Shown in pieces: positions 12,403 through 22,745 of a DNA stretch of 64,000 nucleotides (positions within the stretch are counted from its first letter, which is position 1; each line of letters starts with the position of its first letter). Made by a program: the position numbers and the translations under genes. Below the pieces are notes generated by a model that ran no database searches, was not told where the DNA came from, and saw only the letters and a program-made list of their open reading frames with translations. This DNA is from Nemophila menziesii (lineage: Eukaryota > Streptophyta > Magnoliopsida > Boraginales > Hydrophyllaceae): positions 45,194,233-45,258,232 of the forward strand of contig JARWIR010000002.1 of NCBI GenBank assembly GCA_029959085.1. Reading direction: 5' to 3'.

Positions 12403-12580
12403 GTCCGGTCAGTTCCGGCCCGTCCAAATGGTTGGTTTTTTTTATAGGAATCAGACCGATAAGGATTAGTCCGTGTGTTTTGGACCAACAATGTAGCTCT
12501 GGATCGGTTCTGGACGGGCCAGTCTAGTCCGGTCCTAACGGGCCAGTCTAGTTCGGTCAGGTGGATTGGTAGGTCCGCAC
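12403..12580. other. CCGG-rich cluster, right
   Basis: Counterpart of the 9736-9868 cluster: GTCCGGTCAGTTCCGGCC, GGATCGGTTCTGGACGGGCC, and two repeats of GGGCCAGTCTAGT(C/T)CGGTC about 25 bases apart. Seen as a GC spike in AT-rich DNA. Part of it is translated in the - strand frame described next, but the composition looks like a repeat, not protein. Confidence 0.5.
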
Positions 12581-12776
12581 AGGTTACCAACCCATCCAAG
12601 TTGCGATCATGTTGTTGTGTTTGTCCCTTCTCAAGCATGAGAAAAAAGTGATCTAGCTTGGTCTTAGTCTTTGCTTGGGTTTTGATGATTTTAGATTGTT
12701 CCTTCTCAATGTCATGCACTCGATCATGCACTAAATCTCCCAAAGTCTGTGTATATTCTCTTTTTCTTTTCGTTGT
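12581..12776 (-). pseudogene. Coiled-coil-like coding remnant, unrecognised
   Basis: The - strand frame is open from 12776 to 12327 without an ATG. Its first 60 or so residues have a credible protein composition, with LGDLVHDRVHDIEKEQSKI followed by a lysine-rich amphipathic helix and KLDHFFLMLEKGQ, which would form a coiled coil. After about 12590 it runs into the CCGG-rich cluster and becomes low-complexity. It is reminiscent of the N-terminal part of plant retrotransposon gag proteins, but I see no diagnostic motif and do not assign a family. Probably the end of a truncated gene joined to a repeat. Confidence 0.25.
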
Positions 12777-12780
12777 CTAC

Positions 12781-14340
12781 TTCGTGAGGAGTTGTTAAAG
12801 ATCCTCTATCATGACCCCATGGTGGTTGTGGTTTATCTTTTTTTTTTTTGGTTTGGTTGGAAATTCCTTCTTCACGATGGTTTCCTTTGGTGAAGTGGGT
12901 TCCTGGAGCTTTGGGTTTTGCTCATCCGGTTCCCTGGAGAAATACGTTCCCTTTTTTCCCTTGATAAAGATTTCATCACCCTCAAACTATCCCTCATCTT
13001 CTTTCTTTCAAGCGTCAATGCGTTATTTCTACTTCTCATCTTAATCACTCAGAAAGATTCAAATATAGGAATAAACTCACAATTTTCAAGTCTTCAAAGC
13101 AAGAGAAAAATTTGATTTCCGTGGTTATTACTGAATAATCTTGTTGAAAATTGATGTAATTTCACTCTTGAGTATGTCTTGTATGAGCCTTAATCCTCAA
13201 ACCTTGTTGTTTTTCATGTTTCAATGTTAGGGTTTCGAAGATTTTTGGGATTTATTAAGTGTGGTGGAGATGTGTTTGTTGTTTTAAGGATGTCTAGTTT
13301 AATGGGATTTTATTATGGTGCAGTTTATTGGTGTAATATAGGTGAAATTATTAATCTTAAATGGTATTCCGATACATGTATAAGATGAAAAGTAGGTATG
13401 GGGAAGGTGTGCGTCGGTTTAATGGAAAGGAAGAGGCAAAAAAAGTTGACGTTTTATAGAGCTACAGCTTTAGGCACGCCAGGAAAAGCTTTAGGCGCGC
13501 CTAAAGAACTTTCCGTGATGTTCACGTGTAATTTAGGTTTTGGTGCGCCTAAAATAAACTTCTAGCCTTTTGTAGTGGAAAATTGTTCTACAAATAGCTA
13601 AGATATTTTGTGATGCCTAATTCGTTTTGAAAATATGAGCCATTATGTATAGCTAAAACTTGTAGATGGCCTCTAAGGAATATCACCGCATAAACAACAA
13701 TAACCACTTAGTGGCGGTCGACCCTAGAAAATGAAACTATTGTGATCTTAGAAGGAGGTAAAAGAAAATCTAGACACCACTCGGATTTTCTTTGATATCC
13801 TTGATTCGTTTTCCAAGCATCAAACATTTGCCTCATGTTATATGTAATGTTAGGCATCTATTAAAGAAAGACACCCACATTGTCTCCTAATTGGTATTTT
13901 CAACATACTATTCTTCAAGAGAATGGAATTTACTACTTCTTATCTAGATGTGGTAGATGTAACTTAGTCCCGCAAATGTGAAATATTTTCCTTGTAATGT
14001 TTTTTGGAAAGTTAACGCATACTAATTCAGGTAATGTGTGTGTATATAAAAAAAAATAAACTACAGTTTTCTTAACATTAGATTTTTTTCATTTTATACT
14101 ATACCCTGTAAAACAAAGATAACTAAAAAGAAGGAAAATGAAAGTCGGAAGTTAAATGAAAACGTGTTTGGAGGACGTTAAAATAATGATAATTTTTTGT
14201 TTTTATTTTCTATATTTTTCAAAATACTAATGAAAACCTGTTTGGATAGAGAAACTAAAAATAACTTTTTGAAAAATTAAATGAAACATTACTATATTGG
14301 AGAAAGTGAAATCGAAGTTTTCCATATTTTCTAAAAATAT
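12781..14340. other. No gene recognised; contains GCGC palindrome cluster
   Basis: A hydrophobic 77-codon frame at 12811-13044 shows no family features and has no second copy to test it. At 13489-13506 lies a perfect 18-bp palindrome, CTTTAGGCGCGCCTAAAG, preceded by AGCTTTAGGCACGCC (13475-13489) and followed near 13541 by TTTGGTGCGCCTAAAA, i.e. three versions of one half-site. The rest is AT-rich without visible structure. Confidence 0.4.
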
Positions 14341-16490
14341 TGAAACACAAAAACATAAAAATGTTTTCACAAATTAAACAGGGTAATGAGTTTTATCTTT
14401 GCAAATGGATATTGCTGCTGCAAAAAAAGATAAGTTATTTTTGAAATTTTTTCCATGTTTTTATACCAAACCTTTGTTTTTTATAATTGCAAAAATTAAC
14501 TAGTATATCGTAATTCTGTAATTTATTTGTCAAACAATTTTAAATTTGATGTACAAATTAAAATTTATTAGATACATTAAAATTATGGATTGCGATAAAA
14601 AATCCTTGAGGGATTAGAATTGAATTTTTTATCGTGACTATAAATTGATAAATTAATTCAATTTTTGTTCTCTGTATTATCATAAGTCGTGTCTAAAAGG
14701 AATTACTAAATTAATTTGGAACATTAACTTTTACTTCCTCTATTTCCATTACTCTATAAAAACACTCAATATTCTAATATTCACTTATCATTTTATTTTG
14801 AATTATATTTTTTATTCTTACATCCAAGGCCAATAGTGACTCAGATAAACAACCCTCTAGGTGCTTCAACCACTCTAGGCATGATCAAACTATCTCTATC
14901 ATTGGTAATGTCTTTCCATAACCTATTTGAAGAGTTTGTGTAAGGCATTTGTCCAACCCTCAATTCTGTAACTTTTTTCAAGCAAACACACACTATACTA
15001 AAACTTCTCACATTCTCCATAAACATATCACAATCTTACAAAAAATCACACTTCCTTCTCGACAATATTTTCAAGCCAATGTATTGAACACATTTTGAAT
15101 TCCCTTTCACACGCATGAACTCGAATTTAATTTTTACTTTATAATAGTATAAATATAAAGCAATACACAAACATAACCATTTCCATGTCATCGCTCATAT
15201 TATATAAATCCTAAATAATACTTGGTCAAGGGGAGAAAATTGTACTCGAATAATAAACAAATCATCCTCTAATTTGTTGTCTCGTATTAGCCTAAGATTG
15301 CGCACAAAATGAACTACTCCAGCTATAGACCCTGCCTGCGAGAAAATACCACCCGCCAAGTTGTCCTTATATTATCTTCCAAGAAACATGTCGTGTTCAT
15401 CTTTGTATACCCGTGTTTATCCATCGATCCTCAATTTTCTTTTGCCTTCCTTACATTCCACCCACGCACGCATACATCACCACACAGTCTCTATCCAGCA
15501 CAACACATTTCTTTACCACTGCCATATGAAGATCATTATCCACCACTAATATCACTCATACACAATCAACAAGAATATATTGTCCAAGAAATTTTATGTA
15601 AATAGTCAATCTTTTGTAATGAAAATCCTAAAAACATCAACACAAAAACATATTGGAAATTTATATAAACAGACTAATATTTTACCTTCAAACTCTTTTT
15701 TCCACTTTTCTATTTTCTCGAGGATTTCTACACTTTCAAAAAAATTATGATTTTTAAAATTCTTTTTGTAAGTAAGTATCAATTTCTATTATAATGAAAC
15801 AAATTAGTTTTACAAACGGTTTATTGAGAAAAACTTAATACCTTTAAAGCTCTACTTAAACAAAACTACGCCGTCCCATTTTATGAATGGGCACAAGACT
15901 TGTTCATTTAGAGTGAAGGTATTCTTAACCATATGGTGAGTAACTCTAATCGCTAAACTGAGAATACCAATACTAGGATAAGGGTAAAAAAGTATTACCC
16001 TCGAATTAGTTTGGGCTTATCTCGGGATATAATCAGGTTCACCTTGGTTGAAAGTTGTAAATAAATGCTTAAAATTCAACCTTTCTAAAATGAAAAAAAT
16101 TAAAATAATAAGTATATTACACATTTCTAATATCAGTCTCGAGCATACCACTAAGCAATCTAAATCTTCGATATGTTACACATTTTCTAATTTGACACTA
16201 ATAAAATTAGATCTGAGTCAAATAAATTTATATTGGAAAGAATGTACTTCTCCAATAAATTTAAAATAATTTTAACGAAAATATGAAAAACATAAAATTA
16301 AAAAATATCACATAGTATTTTTATTTCAAGACATAATATATAAAATCTAAAATAATGATTAGGTTGGGAAAATCAAACATGGCTATTGAGATCAAATTTA
16401 ATAATGTGACATTATATATGAAAAAAATTATATAAGTTGATAAAAAATTTAAATGTGAATTAAGTCCTAAATTTGGTTAAATTTATTTTC
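14340..16490. repeat. Module tail, oldest copy (T1)
   Basis: Non-coding. It aligns with substantial divergence to 29340-31570 and 41917-44430, in the same order: TAACTAGTATATCGTAATTC, the CTCTAGGTGCT(C/T)CAACCACT region, CACACACTAT, the TGTCCTTATATTATCTTCCAAG region, and the final TTAGGTT(A/G)G. Since 1241-1605 ends where the Z homology breaks and this segment starts where it resumes, 1606-14340 appears to be inserted between them. Short frames on either strand (14841-15026, 15309-15605, 16048-16269) are not preserved in the sister copies. Confidence 0.65.
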
Positions 16491-18990
16491 CTCTTAGGTT
16501 GGACTCCTAATATTGCTCAACTCCACCATAGAAAAACCATACCCGTAGAATACATTATTTTAAATTCTTTGACTCTTGAATTAGGCTTGGTTTGGATTTT
16601 AATCTCATGGGCTCAATTTTAAACCACTCTAACCATGTAAAATGATATTTTGTAGCCATTACAATTCATTTACAAAAGAAATTTTATTACTAAAGAACGA
16701 GACCTAGACAAGTAGTATTTCATTATTATCATACGGGTAAAACTTCCATCTAATATTGGATGGTCCAATATTTATAGGAAAATTCTTCAATCCTATATTG
16801 GATGATCCTACACCAATTATATTAATACACATACTAATATAATTGGTGTAGGATCATCCAATATTGGATGGAAGAATTTTCCTTATCAAACATAGTCCAC
16901 TGTAATTAGTTAAAATGAAAAATAAAACCCAATAAAAAACTTATTAAACCAAACTTGAATATAAGCCTCATCTAGACAGCAAAACATAGATTAATAAACA
17001 TAACCCTTACAAATCGCTTTTAACACCATCACCGTCACTGTGGAATCTTAACTTCTGAATCTTAAAACTTTAATCTTTAACATCTCATCATTATCAGATC
17101 TAATTTTTTTTGCAACCCAAATACCCTCAGTAATCTTGTCTTCACTCAATTTTTTTTTTAAAATCCGATCATTTCTTTCAATCTAAAATATGATATATAT
17201 ATATATATGAATAATTTATAGTTTCGCATTATAATACATAATATTTATATAAGAAGAAAAGTAATTCATAATTGGTTGTTTCTTTCAATCCAAATTACAT
17301 ATGATTCCCTTATCTTTTCTTGGCTAAACATATTATTAAATATATATTTGTATTCATCATTTTGTTTTGAAAATAGATTGTTTCTTTTAATCTATATGGA
17401 ATACGAAAACAATTGCAAATACAATTTTGAAAATCTTATTTTCAGTTAATTGATTATGGAGAGTTTCAACAAATTACCCAATTAAGGTTTTTCATGATAT
17501 CTAATGAAGAAGAATATGACTTTCTAGATGTATGTCATATTTTCACTTGGCTTTTAACAAAAAAAAAAGTTAGATCTCAAACTCAAATAAGCAATTTTTT
17601 TGTTGTAATTTTATTTATATGATTAAGTCTAAATTTGTATACAGTTAAATTCTTTCTCTTATAGACAATTATATGCTTGAGATGCTAAACCAAATTTTTC
17701 TATGATTGTTGTTTGGAATAATATGAATTCTATGTATATATATTATACACAAACATATAGGGGAGTGGTCAATTTAATTTAGCACAATACATTTTAATAA
17801 ATTTTATACCATAAACTAATATTTGTACAGATTAATTATTTATGATCTATTTAAATTATTATAATTAAATTTTTGGACTTAGCTTTATTTAGATTTGTTG
17901 ATAATCAGATGAATTGTTGTAATTTAACAAATTATATCTATTCAGCTTCATTAATAACTGTTCCAATTTTAATTAGTACTAATCATAAAATTTTATTTGT
18001 TGTTTAAAACAGATAAAAAGAAAGTTTTATATCTCAAAAAAGGATCTCAAATTTATTTTGAACTTTATAATTTTTTTATGATACATCAATTTTATATAAT
18101 TAGGTTGCTCTATATTCATTTTCTAGAACTAGAATTTTATCTATTATCATTTAAGTATTTTAAATTTCAATTGATATAATATGTTTCAAATAATTGTAAT
18201 CTTTCACCATAAGATAGAAAATTGCTAGTCTAACATGCAAAAACTTTCTTCTATAGTTAAATCTTCATAAATTCACTAATCTAAATGCTGAAACTTCACA
18301 TTATCGATTTATTACTTGATATGTGTCATAAACCTATCAAATGAGAAGTGATCCATTTATACAACCAGATATTTTAGCTCTCATGATCTCTGTTAAGGTA
18401 ATAACTTTGTAACAATCATGAATTCATTGTTCATGTGATTTAAATAGCATAATATCATGTTTTTCTTATTGTTTTTCAAGAATGTGTGTGACAGTAAATT
18501 GTTTTTCGATCAAGATTCTAAAAACCTTAAGACCCTTCAACACCAAGTTTTCCAATCTTTTTCTTTTTAATATTATATCCACTAAGAGGCAAAGTTTTGG
18601 TAGGAATTAAATTGCATTACTTAATCAAAATGACAAACTTGTTAAAAAAAATCTAAATTCACAAATTGTAATCACGAAAGGTTGATAATGCGCACGAGCC
18701 ACTAGATTAGACATAGTAATGTTGAAAAAAGCATAATAAAAAATTGGGTACCTTTTTAACGAAACTTTGTTTTTGATAAAATTAAGACTTTTTAGAGAAA
18801 AAAATAGGTTGCTGAATATACCCATTTAGGTTGTATATTGAAATAACACATGGATCAGAAGTATATTTGTTATTTTTTGAAGTATGGAGGTAATATTTGG
18901 CTATTAGATGTAATATATGGACCAATGTTGCTATTATTTATGTTTATGAACTAAATATATTTTGCATTTTCTTGGAAATTTGTAGAATGG
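16491..18990. repeat. Diverged partial copy of the module 5' part, lacking the helicase
   Basis: No gene. Its first part resembles 22746-24156 and 31571-32520 (shared ATTTTAAATTCTTTGACTCT; AACCCAAATACCCT; GATATCTAATGAAGA). Its second part resembles 19010-20340 in block Y (AATTCTATGTATA, ACAAACATATAGGGG, TTTCAATTGATATAATATGT, ATAGAAAATTG(C/T)TAGTCTAAC). The stretch that holds the helicase fragment in Y is absent here: CTCAAAAAAGGA at about 18033 is followed after only about 70 bases by ATTCATTTTCTAG (18115-18127). This helps define where the helicase segment lies in the repeat. Confidence 0.6.
16777..16882. mobile_element. Foldback (hairpin) element, 48-bp arms
   Basis: Arms 16777-16824 and 16835-16882 are reverse complements over 48 bases with two mismatches, separated by a 10-base loop (16825-16834). 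The outer ends are GGAAAATTCTTC / GAAGAATTTTCC and the inner part is ATCCTACACCAATTATATTA. Just outside the left arm, 16744-16770 carries further CCATCTAATATTGGATGG words. The palindromic core CATCCAATATTGGATG (16855-16870) recurs at 59924-59939 and the TCCTATATTGGAT word (16791-16803) at 59837-59849, so a dispersed family is present. Non-coding; would form a strong hairpin in DNA or RNA. Confidence 0.8.
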
Positions 18991-19452
18991 AGGAGCAGTA
19001 GTTGCATTTTCTTGGAAATTATTTATCTTCTAAATAATTATATGTCTGAGATCTTAAAAAAATTATATGATTTTGTTTGGGGAAATATGAATTATATGTA
19101 TAGATTATATACAAAAACATATGGGGGTAGTGGTCAGTTTAATCTATAATTAATTTTAAATTTTATACCACAAATTAAGATTTGATGGCAGATGATCTAT
19201 GGAAAGTGTTGTAATTAAACTTTTGGGGAGTAACTTTATTTAGATTTGTTGATAATTAGATGAATTATTCTAATTAAACAAATTCTATCAACTGAAGTTC
19301 ATTAATAATGGTTCAAAATCTAATTAGTACTAATGACATATTTTTTTTTGTTTTTTAAAACAGATATACAAAGATTATTGGTCATGACATTTCAATATAT
19401 AACAATATTTCATATATCTGGTAAGTCTTAATCTCAAAAAGGAAGAATTGGT

Positions 19453-19890
19453 TGAATATTCTTCCCAATTGAGAATTTCCTCTTCTTTTTGTTGGGATAC
19501 AAGGATATGATGAGCAGGAAAGAAACGATCCCTCATGGTTTAACTGTATTGAGGTAAATAAAGTGGTTGATTTGGTCAAAAGACTAGCGATAAGAAGTAC
19601 ATGGCTATTAGAGAAGGAGATAGGTGTAATAACTCTGTATCGTCAACAAGTGACTAAAATAACAAGAGCTTGTGAAAGACTGGATTTAATAAGGTTAAGG
19701 TTGGAAGAGTTGAGCGGGGCAAGAGAGAGAAGTTATTATCATGTCTATAGTTAGATCAATACGCGGATACAAGAAAGATGAACGATTTAAATCCCTTGGA
19801 TTTAATACTAATCCAAGGAGGTTTAATGTTGTCGTTACACTGGCTTAAACGCTACTTATTATTGTTGGTGATCCCCACATTTTGCATAAG
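19453..19890 (+). pseudogene. SDE3/MOV10-like SF1 RNA helicase, C-terminal fragment, copy Y1
   Basis: Fragment of the second RecA-like domain of a plant SDE3-type RNA helicase, a protein of the RNA-silencing and RNA-decay pathway. Recognisable in order: IQGYDEQE, DPSWFNCIEV, KVVDLVK, the block IGVITLYRQQV (usually GVITPYRQQV), then in another frame STVRS-like (here SIVRS) and motif VI-like NPRRFNVVVTLA followed by LLIIVGDPHIL. Broken: a TGA at 19470-19472 just upstream of the conserved part, a one-base loss near 19682 that shifts frame, and a TAA within the VTLA-K segment. The FQGQE part of motif V is missing. No ATP-binding first domain is present anywhere in the window. Confidence 0.85.
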
Positions 19891-20634
19891 ATAAAATTTC
19901 CTTTTATTTATTCATCTCTTTCATTTTCTAGAAATAAAATTTTATACATTATTTTTAGAGTATTTTAGATTTCAATTGATATAATATGTACTTAATTAAT
20001 TGTATTCTTCAACCATAAGTTAGAAAATTGTTAGTCTAACATGCAAAATCTGCTCATGAATATTATAAATTGCAAATGTGTCATCATTAATAACCTTAGA
20101 ATACCTTAAAAGAAACCTTCATATTGGCTATTAAGGGACAATTTTTATTGTAGGAGTTAAGTTACATTACTTAGTTAACATAATAAATTTGTTAAAATAT
20201 CCAAGTTCTCAACTTGTAATCCCGAAAATCAAAGTTAGATAATGAGCATGAGCTACTAGATAAGACATAGTAAATCTGAAAGAAGCCAAAAAAATTTAAT
20301 TTGGGTACCTTTTTGTAACAAACATTTGTTTTTGATAAAGTTGAGTTTTTTTAGGTAAAAATTAAATTGTCTGATATTTGCTTTATCAGTTTCATGATAG
20401 ACTTAATGTCTTTTTTTAACTTTTGTTAATTATTCTTAAAAGCTGAAAGTACATATATATTGTCACGCTAATCAAATGTGTGAAGAAATATAAGTCGTTT
20501 GTTGATATATTTTGTTTAAAAGTGGTTTCAATTTTTATCCTTTTACACACAAGGGCTATATTTTATAAAATAAACTAGGTTTACTAAAAAATATGATTAT
20601 TAACTAGGGCCAGAGCGAGAACAACCCAAAAACC

Positions 20635-20859
20635 ATGAACATGATTAGCAAAAAGTTTGTGGAGCCAATTGGGGTGGTGGGGTTAGCAATTTTGGCAACC
20701 ATGCATGAAGAAGATTCACAAGATACAATCTTTTCTCTGTCGCCAAAACCATTAAATATCATATCCATGTTCAACTTAGTGGGTAGTTTTAATAATACAA
20801 CTGTTAAGAAAATGTCAACTTGGAAAGAGATGGAGAAGCCCAGAAGATATACCCTGTAA
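20635..20859 (+). CDS. Unrecognised 74-codon frame conserved in three Y copies
   Basis: Begins MNMISKKFVEPIGVVGLAIL and continues ATMHEEDSQDTIFSLSP, with an ordinary mixed composition. The start ATG is kept in all three copies (34117, 45949). Copies 2 and 3 contain 22 extra bases after the GATAC at the SQDT codons, bringing in TAA stops; since the extra stretch is flanked by near-repeats (GATACAAT / GATGCAAT), this copy may have lost it by deletion rather than the others gaining it. So the open frame here could be secondary. It lies between the helicase fragment and the glutamine-rich exon in the same orientation, perhaps part of one former spliced gene. Confidence 0.3.
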   Translation: MNMISKKFVEPIGVVGLAILATMHEEDSQDTIFSLSPKPLNIISMFNLVGSFNNTTVKKMSTWKEMEKPRRYTL

Positions 20860-21663
20860 AGAATCTTAAAAAAAATACTAACTCATGTATATATTGACGG
20901 TCAATTGTTTGGGGTAACTATGTAACTGAGGGAAACAACTGTGATATATTTGGTACTGCGACTATTGGTTTGAGTTAAATATATTATGTATTTGTCCTAA
21001 CAATTCCTTCACACTCTAGATAATGAAAACTTCATCTGTGGCACTGAAAAGTAAGCAATATATCAAAGATTTCGTCGAGCCGTTTGCCTTGGAAGATGAG
21101 TGCTATGTTCCGGATGAAATTTTAAAAATATTAGTTTTTGTTATATAAATGTAAATTTTAAATGTAAAAAGAGGATTTATTCATGTTCTTGTTAAAGAAA
21201 TGTGATAATAAATGTAAAACACAAAAATTTTATTGTACTTTGTTAAAATGTTTTGTTGTTAAATACTTTGAATTCATATCATGGTTAATGATATGCTTGG
21301 AAAGTTGTTTGTTGGTACCTTAATGAAACAAGTACAACTAATGTATAACTAATGATTCTATGTATATGTGTATTCTATGTATATGATTACAAGTCACCCC
21401 ACTTGAATTTCTCTTTTGATATTACATCCCAAACTAAACAAGAATCCTGGATGTGCCTATCTTTGAAATAGTTTGTTAGAAGTATATATGTTTGAGAATA
21501 GGTTAAATTATGTAAAACAGGCGATCCATTAAAATGCTTTTAATACCAGATCCTAATAATGTCGTATCGAGTTGGAATATGACACTCATTAATCCATGCT
21601 CATGGTTTTATGTTACATGCAACATTGACAATACTGTCGCTTAATCCTCTTATTCTTAAACAG

Positions 21664-22030
21664 AACGATAACTCCATGGATTAAGTAATTGACAAATATT
21701 AGAATTTGTTCTCGGGCTCAATTGATTCAATGCAGGGCATGGAAATCGAAGGTTCAAACAAGCGCAAGAGTAAATATTAATAATCTTCATAAGAAGGAGA
21801 GTAGAGTTGACGAAAAAGAGCCACCAAATCACCTGTTATATATTGATGTTATTCGAGCCATCAAGGCACTATGCCTTATTCACCAAAGGGTGTAGCAGGC
21901 TCAAGAACCCCAAAAGCAAGAAGCCAATGGCGCTAATAGAAGGCCTGACTTGTTCCATATTCGTGAAAATGAACCTCATCCAAATCCGACGTACCCACAA
22001 CTCTTGTGCACGGCGGAACAAAAGCAAAAT
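21664..22030 (+). pseudogene. Glutamine-rich exon remnant of an unrecognised gene, copy Y1
   Basis: Preceded by a good splice acceptor (CTCTTATTCTTAAACAG ending at 21663). A frame through about 21785-22025 reads KKES..DEKEPPNHLL, IRAIKALCLIHQRV, a TAG at 21893-21895, then QAQEPQKQEANGANRRPDLF and PHPNPTYPQLLCTAEQKQN. Copies Y2 and Y3 keep the same frame for 40 or more codons but with a stop one codon earlier, and block Z (26590-26905) keeps its core, so it was once protein-coding. I recognise no domain. Independent stops in different copies say it is now dead. Confidence 0.5.
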
Positions 22031-22097
22031 TGTAGGGTATTAAAAATCTTTTTGATTACATAGCTACAATATAGGTTATACATATCTATCGAATAAA

Positions 22098-22358
22098 ATG
22101 AATCAAATTAGGGGTCCAAAAGTTTATATGAAATTAGTAGAGTTTGGGTATGGTTCTTTCGTAGCAAATTTTGATAGCTTGGAGGACTACAATAGAATTA
22201 TGATGGGGTTCTTGATGATACTAGATTGTTATTTAATAGTGCAAACATGGGACCCTTACTTCAAGCATGCTGCCTCACGTAGCACTAGTGATAAAGACAA
22301 TTGCAGACCAATGAGAATAGTGTCATGGGATGACAACAATAGGTGTCCAGGAATTTAA
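22098..22358 (+). pseudogene. LINE ORF1 fragment, DUF4283 domain, copy Y1
   Basis: Open for 86 codons. The pattern YMKLVEFGYGSFVANFDSLE then DYNRIMMGFLMILDCYLIV and TWDPYF matches the DUF4283 domain found in ORF1 (nucleic-acid-binding, gag-like) proteins of plant LINEs: K-x-E-DYNR, a GPWMI-like turn (here degraded to GFLMI), LIV-x-x-W-x-P-x-F. No zinc knuckle follows. Parallel fragments are at 35605-35841 and 47436-47672; only the last is still followed by an ORF2. Family assignment rests on the pattern as remembered, not on a search. Confidence 0.7.
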
Positions 22359-22745
22359 TAATTCAACTAAAAGAATACCAAACAAGTGAAATCATAGAGA
22401 ACCCAGCAGGTATCATATCGTTTGTTAATGAATTAGTGGCTGATAATATTGCATTTTAAGGCAGTGATAAATGGAGTAGTGACACAGCTTTACAGGACCT
22501 TTTCTATAATAATTTAGAGCACCCGGGAACATTACATGTCTTCTACCAAATTCCATAATTGCACATAGTTCCACCTGTTCTCCCAGACTTGAATATTGTG
22601 TGTGCTCCATAGGAGAAAAATGAACATATCTTGTAATCTTGATCGAGGGAGATGAGATTTCCGAGCTGATGAAAAAACGAGAGTGAGCATGGAACCAGCG
22701 CAGGAGTTGTCGTATTTCGGAATAGTATTAGTTTTCTCTATGTTT

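Larger units (their letters stand above)
18990..22745 (+). repeat. Segmental duplication block Y, copy 1
   Basis: Matches 32640-35954 and 44460-48060 in direct orientation. It carries, in order, an SDE3-like helicase fragment, a 74-codon unrecognised frame, a glutamine-rich exon remnant and a LINE ORF1 (DUF4283) fragment. It is the most diverged of the three Y copies; copies 2 and 3 share small deletions it lacks (for example a DNA stretch near 19170-19200). Its LINE is cut after ORF1: beyond 22745 the sequence turns into the 22746-24156 repeat instead of ORF2. Confidence 0.9.

Noticed and set aside
21785..22025. SUVH-type histone methyltransferase pre-SRA region, suggested by a leucine-rich helix followed by RRPDL
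   Set aside because: No SRA, pre-SET or SET motif follows in any copy, and the resemblance is only a few residues.
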